Positions 7,708 through 12,353 of a DNA stretch of 15,228 nt are shown here, piece after piece. Under the pieces are notes generated by a model that was not told the origin of the DNA, did no database searches, and worked only from the letters and a program-made list of their open reading frames with translations. The position numbers and the translations under genes are program-made. The stretch covers positions 1-15,228 of the forward strand of contig CBFGWL010000070.1 in the NCBI GenBank assembly GCA_965652565.1, given 5' to 3'. This DNA comes from RSA11 sp965652565 (GTDB lineage Bacteria; Actinomycetota; Thermoleophilia; Solirubrobacterales; 70-9). Position 1 is the first letter of the stretch, and the number at the start of each line of letters is the position of its first letter.

Positions 7708-8705
7708 GCCGGAAACCTCGGCGCGTTGAACTCGACGTCCTCTGTCATCTCCAAGTGATTGCGCACACGATCGAACCCATGCTCGGCCAAGCGACTCAGG
7801 GTCGCATCGACCAACCGGCGCGGTGCGCTCGCCCCAGCGCTTACCCCGACAACGCTAACGCCCTCGAGCCAGGACGGATCGATGACGCTCGCGGCGGGCA
7901 CAAGATAAGCAGGCGTCCCCTCGCGGCGCGCAACTTCGACGAGCCGGTTGGAGTTCGACGAGTTCCGCGCCCCGGCCACCAGGACGAGATCGCACTTCGG
8001 GGCGACCGCGCGCACGGCGGCCTGCCGGTTCTGGGTCGCGTAACAGATGTCGCCCTTGCCGGGACCGACCAGATCGCTGAACCGCGCCTTAAGCGCGCGG
8101 ACGAGCTCCATCGCCTCGTCGACGGCGAGGGTCGTCTGGATCGCGTAGGCGACGGGCTCGTCGCGGCCGATCGGCAGCCTGCGGATCTCCTCCTCGTCCT
8201 TGACGACCCAGGTCTGCTCCGGCGCCTCGCCGAGCGTGCCCTCGATCTCCTCGTGCCCGCGGCGGCCGATCAGCACGATCTTGCGGCCGGCGCGCGCGTA
8301 GCGGCGGACCTCGCCGTGGACCTTCGAGACCAGCGGGCAGGTCGCGTCGACGATTTGTAGCCCCCGGCGCCGCGCCGACTCCCGCACCGACGGCGCGACG
8401 CCGTGGGCCGAAAGGACGCAGATCGCGCCCTTGGGCACCTCCTCCTCCGAACGAACGAAGCGAGCGCCGCGCTCCTCGAGCTCGGCGACGACATACGGGC
8501 TGTGCACGATCTCGCCGCGCACATACACCGGGGGCCCGTACCGCTCGAGCGCCTCCTCGACCGCGCCGATCGCGCGCCGGACGCCTGCGCAGAAGCCGTG
8601 CGGGTGCGCAAGCAGCACCTCTCCACGCGATTTCGCCTCAACCCTTGCTGTGGTCGTGGCGGCTGGTGGCTTTATTGTCGCTTGTGCCCACCTTTGACCG
8701 GCCAC
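7704..8705 (-). CDS. ispH: 4-hydroxy-3-methylbut-2-enyl diphosphate reductase (IspH/LytB)
   Basis: 333 residues. Last enzyme of the MEP pathway: an iron-sulfur protein that reduces HMBPP to IPP and DMAPP. The three cluster cysteines are C39 (HPHGFCAG), C123 (DATCP) and C221 (ICYATQNRQ); substrate residues include H68 (EIVHSP), H101 (SAHGV), E152-154 (HEEIEG) and the SSNSNRL segment (249-255). The start taken is GTG at 8705, giving an unusual N-terminal extension of about 28 residues before EVLLAHPHGFC; a GTG at codon 30 is an alternative. The promoter just upstream places transcript +1 on the GTG at 8705, which argues for a leaderless start there. It is first in the operon and so may supply isoprenoid units for the UbiA enzyme, although it could also be the only IspH of the cell. 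Confidence 0.94.
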   Translation of the reverse strand: MAGQRWAQATIKPPAATTTARVEAKSRGEVLLAHPHGFCAGVRRAIGAVEEALERYGPPVYVRGEIVHSPYVVAELEERGARFVRSEEEVPKGAICVLSAHGVAPSVRESARRRGLQIVDATCPLVSKVHGEVRRYARAGRKIVLIGRRGHEEIEGTLGEAPEQTWVVKDEEEIRRLPIGRDEPVAYAIQTTLAVDEAMELVRALKARFSDLVGPGKGDICYATQNRQAAVRAVAPKCDLVLVAGARNSSNSNRLVEVARREGTPAYLVPAASVIDPSWLEGVSVVGVSAGASAPRRLVDATLSRLAEHGFDRVRNHLEMTEDVEFNAPRFPA

Positions 8706-8740
8706 CGCGCTAAACTACCCCTGCCTTTCAAGGTTGTCAA
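8705..8740 (-). promoter_or_regulatory. Housekeeping-type promoter of the ispH-ebo operon, apparently leaderless
   Basis: On the minus strand a perfect TTGACA (8740-8735) is followed after 17 bp by TAGTTT (8717-8712), which fits the actinobacterial TAnnnT form of the -10 box. Counting -12 to -7 for that box puts +1 on base 8705, the G of the GTG codon of ispH. No ribosome site precedes this codon. No other promoter of similar quality was seen inside the operon. Confidence 0.65.
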
Positions 8741-8770
8741 ACGACCCATCGGAGGGGTACAACGCGGAAG
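8734..8770 (+). promoter_or_regulatory. Possible divergent promoter on the + strand
   Basis: TTGTCA (8734-8739) lies 18 bp from TACAAC (8758-8763), predicting a start near 8770. The -35 box overlaps that of the ispH promoter because the shared core TTGTCAA is nearly palindromic, so RNA polymerase could not easily use both at once. Downstream there is no protein gene but a strongly structured stretch. The -10 match is moderate and lacks the final T. Confidence 0.35.
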
Positions 8771-8933
8771 GGAAGGTAGGAGAGAGAGCGACCTCGTAAT
8801 CGGCGTCGGCCCGCGCTCGAAGCGCAACCCCCTTCCTACCCCGGGGTTCGCCGACGTCGATCCCCGAGGCCGAGCTCTCCCCTTCCAGCTCAGGTCCCGC
8901 CGGCATCGCTCCTCTCTCAGGTGCCGGCGGGAC
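8770..8933 (+). ncRNA. Putative structured RNA with rod-like fold and 12-bp terminal hairpin
   Basis: From the predicted + strand start the sequence folds into one long rod. GGAAGG (8771-8776) plus GGAGAG (8779-8784) pairs with 8875-8886, leaving a 2-nt UA bulge. CCTCG (8792-8796) pairs with CGAGG (8865-8869). ATCGGCGTCGGC (8799-8810) pairs over 12 positions with 8850-8861, and the one non-Watson-Crick position is G-U on the + strand but would be A-C on the other strand. A small hairpin GCGCT-CGA-AGCGC lies at 8813-8825. A second, perfect 12-bp hairpin follows (8894-8905 with 8922-8933), whose pyrimidine-rich loop could also pair with the GAGAGAGAGCGA purine tract (8780-8791). It matches no family I can name. 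A 6S-like regulator or a leader is possible. It may extend into the hairpin GAGCGC/GCGCTC at 8951-8971. No coding frame with native codon use is present. Confidence 0.35.
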
Positions 8934-9029
8934 GAGCCTCGGGCCTCGTCGAGCGCCCGCTGCCCGCGCTCGGTTCCGAAGGGCTTCCCGGCCGGGACCC
9001 GCAGCGCGCGCGCCCGATCGACGGCGGTC

Positions 9030-9498
9030 GTTCAGCCGTGGTCGCCGGAAATCGACGACCAGGGCTGAACGTGGGGCCCGCCGGGGCGAGCTCTCGCGCG
9101 ACGTTCAGCCGTGGCGTTCGTTTTTCGACGACGAGGGCTGAATTTGTGGCGCGTTGGCGCGGGCTCGCGCGACGTTCAGCCGTGGTGTTTGTTTTTCGAC
9201 GACTAGGGCTGAACGTCGGGCGGGCCGGAGAGCCCTCGCGCGACGTTCAGCCGTGGCGTTCGTTTTTCGACGACTAGGGCTGAACGTCGGGCGCGTTGAC
9301 GAAGTCTCGCGCGACCTTCAGCCGTGGTGTTCGCTTTTCGGCGACCAGGTCTGAACTTGTAAGCGCGCTGGCGCGGGCTCGCGGGCGTTCAGCCGTGGTG
9401 TTCGTTTTTCGACGACTAGGGCTGAACGTCGGGTGGAGGCTGGGGGTGTCGCTCTTGGTTCAGCCCTCGTGGTCGGAAAGCGGAGGCCAGGGCTGAAC
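9030..9498. repeat. Seven-unit array of 41-bp palindromes at 71-bp period
   Basis: Units begin at 9030, 9103, 9174, 9245, 9316, 9387 and 9458, so spacings are 73, 71, 71, 71, 71 and 71. Each unit has arms GTTCAGCC and GGCTGAAC (slightly degenerate in units 2 and 5) around a 25-nt interior that extends the stem. The five-base loops are GAAAT in unit 1, TTTTT in units 2, 3, 4 and 6, CTTTT in unit 5, and GAAAG in unit 7. The 30-bp intervals (32 in the first) are related to each other: most end in CTCGCGCGAC, and intervals 2 and 5 are near copies. The period of 71 is not a multiple of 3, so no protein repeat is encoded. Not a CRISPR array: intervals are not unique and no cas gene is near. Function unknown. 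Confidence 0.9.
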
Positions 9499-9530
9499 GT
9501 TGTGCGGGGTGGCGGCGGCCGCGCCCGCGT

Positions 9531-9690
9531 CGCGCTGCGCCCCCGGCTACGCCTCCGCCGGCGCCCGCGCCGCGCTGCGCCCCCCGGCTACGCCTCCGCC
9601 GGCGCTCGCGCCGTGTCGCGCCCGGCTACGCCTCCGCGAGCGCCTGAGTCGCGCTGCGCCCCCCGGTTACGCCTCCGCCGCCCCCGCGTC
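9531..9690. repeat. GC-rich degenerate tandem repeat, four copies of 38-41 bp
   Basis: The core GGCTACGCCTCCG recurs at 9545, 9586, 9624 and, as GGTTACGCCTCCG, at 9665, giving steps of 41, 38 and 41 bp. Most copies are preceded by CGCGCTGCGCC-type sequence. The steps of 41 and 38 break any constant reading frame, and nothing suggests coding. It lies between the palindrome array and the pyk 3' end. Confidence 0.75.
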
Positions 9691-9710
9691 GTGTTCGCCC
9701 GGCGACCCCC

Positions 9711-9794
9711 TGTGGCGCCGATGCGCCGCGCGATCCCCTGCGGCGCGGATGCGCCGCGCGTGGCCCTGCGGCGCCGATGCGCCGTGCGGCCCCT
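9711..9794. repeat. Three 28-bp tandem hairpin repeats abutting the pyk stop codon
   Basis: Units at 9711-9738, 9739-9766 and 9767-9794 share GATGCGCCG at 9720, 9748 and 9776. Each folds as a short GC hairpin with a four-base loop; the middle one is perfect, GCGGCGC-GGAT-GCGCCGC. The last unit runs into the pyk stop codon (9793-9795). Placement suggests a terminator or 3' stabiliser for pyk, but there is no T-run, and the imperfect pairs are G-U on the + strand rather than on the pyk strand. Confidence 0.7.
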
Positions 9795-11232
9795 ACGGCA
9801 CGCGGTGGACTTCGAAGAGGTTGGTGCCCAGCTTCTGGGCCGGGGCGCCCGCGATGATCGCGACGAGGTCGCCCGACTTGGCGACGCCGTGTTCGCGGGC
9901 CAGGTCGGCGCATTGGTCGAGCATGCTCAACACGCCGTCGGCGTTCGGGGCGACCGCGCTGTGGACCCCGAACAGCAGCGCCATGCGGCGGGCCGTCTTG
10001 GGGTGCGGGGAGACGGCGAGCACGGGGACGTGCGGGCGGTGCGCTGAGACCAGGCGCGCGGTGCGGCCCGACTCGGTCGGCACCACGATCGCCGCGAGGC
10101 CGAGGCGCTCGCAGGCGGTGACTGCGGCCTGCGCGACCGTGCCCGCGACGTCGTCGCGGTCCGGCGCGACGCGGTAGGCCGTCCACTCCTCGTAGGGCAA
10201 GTCCTCCTCGGCGGCGTTCGCGATCGAGACCATCGCCTCGACCGCCTCCACCGGGTGATCGCCGATCGCGGTCTCCTCGGAGAGCATCACCACGTCGGTG
10301 CCCTGATAGATCGCGTTGGCGACGTCGGAGACCTCGGCGCGCGTCGGCCGCGGCGAGGAGACCATCGAGGCGAGCATCTGCGTCGCCGTGATCGCCGGGC
10401 GGGCATGGCGGCCGGCGAGCGAGAGCAGGCGCTTCTGGATCACCGGCACGGAGGCGAGCGGCAACTCGATCCCGAGATCGCCGCGCGCGACCATGATCCC
10501 GCCCACGGTCGCCTGCACGATGTCCTCGGCGCGCTCGGCCGCCTCGGGCTTCTCGATCTTCGCGATCACCGGGATGTCCGAGCCGAGCTCGGCGAGCCGC
10601 GCATAGATCGGGTCGAGGTCGGCGGCGGTGCGCACGAAGCTGAGCGCGAGCAGGTCGAGCTCGTAGCGCGCGGCGAACTCGACGAACTCGAGGTCCCGCT
10701 CCCCCACCACCGGCAGCTCGGTTCGCACGCGCGGCAGGTTCACGCCCTGGCGCGAGGCGACCCGGCCGCCCACCTCCACGCGGCAGCGCACCTCCGTCCC
10801 GTCGGTGGCGAGCACCCGCAGGCGGATGCGCCCGTCGGCGAGGAAGACGTGGTCGCCCTCGGCGACGGCGCCGGGCAGCGCCGACCAGGAGACGCCGAGC
10901 TTCCCGCCGTCGCTGCCGCCGTTGCCCCCGGCGGTCAGGACGAGCTCCTGCTCGTTCTCGAGATCTACGGCGCCGTCGACCAGCTCCTCGAGGCGCAGCT
11001 TGGGGCCGGGCAGATCACCGAGGATCGCGATCTGCTTGCCAAGCCGCGCACTCACCTCGCGCACGCGCTGGACGGTCTCGGCGTGCTGATCCTGGGTGCC
11101 GTGGGAGAAGTTGAGCCGGAAGCCGTTCGCGCCCGCCCGGATGAGGCGCTCGATCATTTCCGGGTCACGGCTCGCGGGCCCGAGCGTCGCGAGGATCTTG
11201 GTCTTACGGGCGGGTGGGGGCTCTGGCGTCAT
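9793..11232 (-). CDS. pyk: Pyruvate kinase
   Basis: 479 residues from ATG 11232, full length. Converts PEP and ADP to pyruvate and ATP, the last step of glycolysis. Seen in order: TKILATLGPAS (11-21), RLNFSHG (39-45), a B domain at about 80-180, the active-site strand IAKIEKPEA (223-231) with K225, MVARGDLGIE (247-256), ATQMLASM (283-290) and VMLSEETAIG (315-324), then the C-terminal domain with the usual PTESGRTARLVS (385-396), where effectors bind in this family. A GTG at 11241 is an alternative start giving three more residues; neither has a well-spaced ribosome site (GAGG lies only 3 bp before the ATG). It is divergent from the PfkB-type kinase gene. No clear -35/-10 pair was found for pyk. 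A perfect palindrome lies about 30-40 bp upstream of the start. Confidence 0.95.
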   Translation of the reverse strand: MTPEPPPARKTKILATLGPASRDPEMIERLIRAGANGFRLNFSHGTQDQHAETVQRVREVSARLGKQIAILGDLPGPKLRLEELVDGAVDLENEQELVLTAGGNGGSDGGKLGVSWSALPGAVAEGDHVFLADGRIRLRVLATDGTEVRCRVEVGGRVASRQGVNLPRVRTELPVVGERDLEFVEFAARYELDLLALSFVRTAADLDPIYARLAELGSDIPVIAKIEKPEAAERAEDIVQATVGGIMVARGDLGIELPLASVPVIQKRLLSLAGRHARPAITATQMLASMVSSPRPTRAEVSDVANAIYQGTDVVMLSEETAIGDHPVEAVEAMVSIANAAEEDLPYEEWTAYRVAPDRDDVAGTVAQAAVTACERLGLAAIVVPTESGRTARLVSAHRPHVPVLAVSPHPKTARRMALLFGVHSAVAPNADGVLSMLDQCADLAREHGVAKSGDLVAIIAGAPAQKLGTNLFEVHRVP

Positions 11233-11260
11233 GTGCCTCACAGCATTGCGGTTCGGGAAC

Positions 11261-11274
11261 CCCCCGATCGGGGG
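11261..11274. promoter_or_regulatory. Perfect 14-bp palindrome upstream of pyk
   Basis: CCCCCGATCGGGGG is a perfect dyad, flanked by AA and TTT so that the stem can extend. It is followed toward pyk by a second small dyad, GTTCGGGAAC (11251-11260). It is located in the probable 5' leader or promoter of pyk. It could be a repressor site or a leader hairpin. It resembles a terminator in the + direction, but no + strand gene lies upstream of it. Confidence 0.45.
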
Positions 11275-11335
11275 TTTCTGCGGACCCGAAACCCGCCGTT
11301 AACCTGCAACTTCGGCGCGTGAAGTATTGAAGTTC

Positions 11336-11365
11336 TTGACCACGGCTGGACGGCTTCAGTAAGTT
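11336..11365 (+). promoter_or_regulatory. Promoter of the pfkB-ppc operon
   Basis: TTGACC (11336-11341) and TAAGTT (11360-11365) are separated by 18 bp and fit the TTGACN/TAnnnT actinobacterial pattern. The start is expected near 11372, leaving a leader of about 20 nt that includes AGGAG 8 bp before the GTG start. An interrupted dyad, TTCA-GTAA-GT-TTAC with a TGAA further on (11355-11375), is centred on the -10 box and might be an operator. Confidence 0.6.
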
Positions 11366-11393
11366 TACCGTTGAAAGGTAAGGAGAGTTTTCT

Positions 11394-12344
11394 GTGCTGA
11401 TCGCGGGTCCCAATCTCACCGTCGACCGCGTCATCGGGGTGGATCGCTTCGATGCCGGCAACATCCATCACGTTCGCCACGTCGACGCCCGCATCGGCGG
11501 TGGTGGGCCCAACGCCGCCCGCACCGCGCACCAGCTCGGCGGGAGCGCCCGCCTGATTACTTTGATCCCCGAGCCGGACGTGCCCTCGGTGCCCGACGCG
11601 CTGGGCCGCGACGGCATCTCGGTCGAGTGGATCCCCTGTCAGGGCAACGTCCGCGTCGCCACCATCCTGCGCGAGGAGCGCGGCCGGATGACCGTGCTCA
11701 ACGAGCCCGGGCCCGAGGTCAGCGCCCGCGAGTGGGAGGCGTTCGCGAAGCTCGCCGAGAATCGCCTGCAACCCGGCGAGGTCCTGCTCTGCTCCGGCAG
11801 CCTGCCCCCCGGCGCGCCCCGCGACGGCTACGCCAAGCTCGCCCGCCAGGCCCGCCACGCCGGCTCGCGCGCCATCATCGACGTCGCCGGCGAGGCGCTC
11901 GCCCACGCGATCGAGGAGCGCGAGGGGCTCGTGGTGCCGAACGTCGCCGAGGCCGAGATCTTCCTCTACGGGCCGCGCGAGCAGGCCGTCCACGCCGAGG
12001 ACGACCCGCCCGAGCGCGCCCTCGACGCCGCCAACGAGCTGCTGCGCCGCGGCGCACCGCGCGCCGTCGTCACCGCCGGCGCGGCCGGCGCGGCCTACGC
12101 CGAGCAGGGCCCGACCGGCCTGCGCGGCTGGGTCGAGGCGCCGCGGGTCAAAGCGGTGAACCCGATCGGGGCCGGCGACGCCTTCGCGGCGGCGCTCGGC
12201 CTGCGCATCGAGGCCGGCGCTCCGCTCGACGAGGCGGTGCGCTTCGCCTGCGCGACCGCCGCCGCTCACGTCGAGTCCGCGCACCGGGTGCTCTCCCGCG
12301 AGCGCGCCGAGGAGCTGGCCGATTCCGTCCCGACCGCGGCCTGA
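11394..12344 (+). CDS. PfkB family phosphosugar kinase (1-phosphofructokinase / tagatose-6-phosphate kinase type)
   Basis: 316 residues from GTG 11394, with AGGAG at 8 bp. Ribokinase-fold kinase that phosphorylates a sugar phosphate with ATP. Diagnostic sites: substrate-side GGGGPNAA (35-42), GSLPPG (135-140), PNVAEAE (182-188), and the ATP/anion-hole motif NPIGAGDAFAAAL (256-268) with catalytic base D262. The N-terminal PNLTVDRV and overall length fit the 1-phosphofructokinase/hexose-6-phosphate kinase branch rather than ribokinase. In its context, next to pyk, ppc and a likely aldolase, it could serve as the glycolytic 6-phosphofructokinase of the organism, but the sequence alone does not decide between fructose 1-phosphate, fructose 6-phosphate and tagatose 6-phosphate. 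First gene of the + strand operon; ppc follows 9 bp later. Confidence 0.87.
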   Translation: MLIAGPNLTVDRVIGVDRFDAGNIHHVRHVDARIGGGGPNAARTAHQLGGSARLITLIPEPDVPSVPDALGRDGISVEWIPCQGNVRVATILREERGRMTVLNEPGPEVSAREWEAFAKLAENRLQPGEVLLCSGSLPPGAPRDGYAKLARQARHAGSRAIIDVAGEALAHAIEEREGLVVPNVAEAEIFLYGPREQAVHAEDDPPERALDAANELLRRGAPRAVVTAGAAGAAYAEQGPTGLRGWVEAPRVKAVNPIGAGDAFAAALGLRIEAGAPLDEAVRFACATAAAHVESAHRVLSRERAEELADSVPTAA

Positions 12345-12353
12345 GGCAACACC

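Noticed and set aside
8715..8906. 63-codon minus-strand frame upstream of ispH
   Set aside because: Third-position GC is visibly lower than in the real genes here. It overlaps the ispH promoter and the structured region, and the product resembles nothing known to me.
8776..8935. Glycine riboswitch-like words on the + strand (GGAGAG, CGAAG-GCAA, CTCTCAGG)
   Set aside because: The words occur in the right order, but the surrounding stems are different and no + strand gene follows within reach. The match is probably chance in purine/pyrimidine-rich sequence.
9030..9498. CRISPR-like array (41-bp repeats, 30-bp spacers)
   Set aside because: The intervals are not unique: most share CTCGCGCGAC at one end and several share GTCGGG at the other. 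The repeat is a long palindrome, and no cas gene is in the window.
9030..9498. Integron attC-like cassette sites
   Set aside because: Arms do not fit the GTTRRRY / RYYYAAC core, no cassette genes lie between units, and no integrase is present.
11340..11351. CCACGGCTGGAC, one mismatch from the reverse complement of the array arm GTTCAGCCGTGG
   Set aside because: A single 12-base near match without the second arm. It lies inside the pfkB promoter and may be chance.
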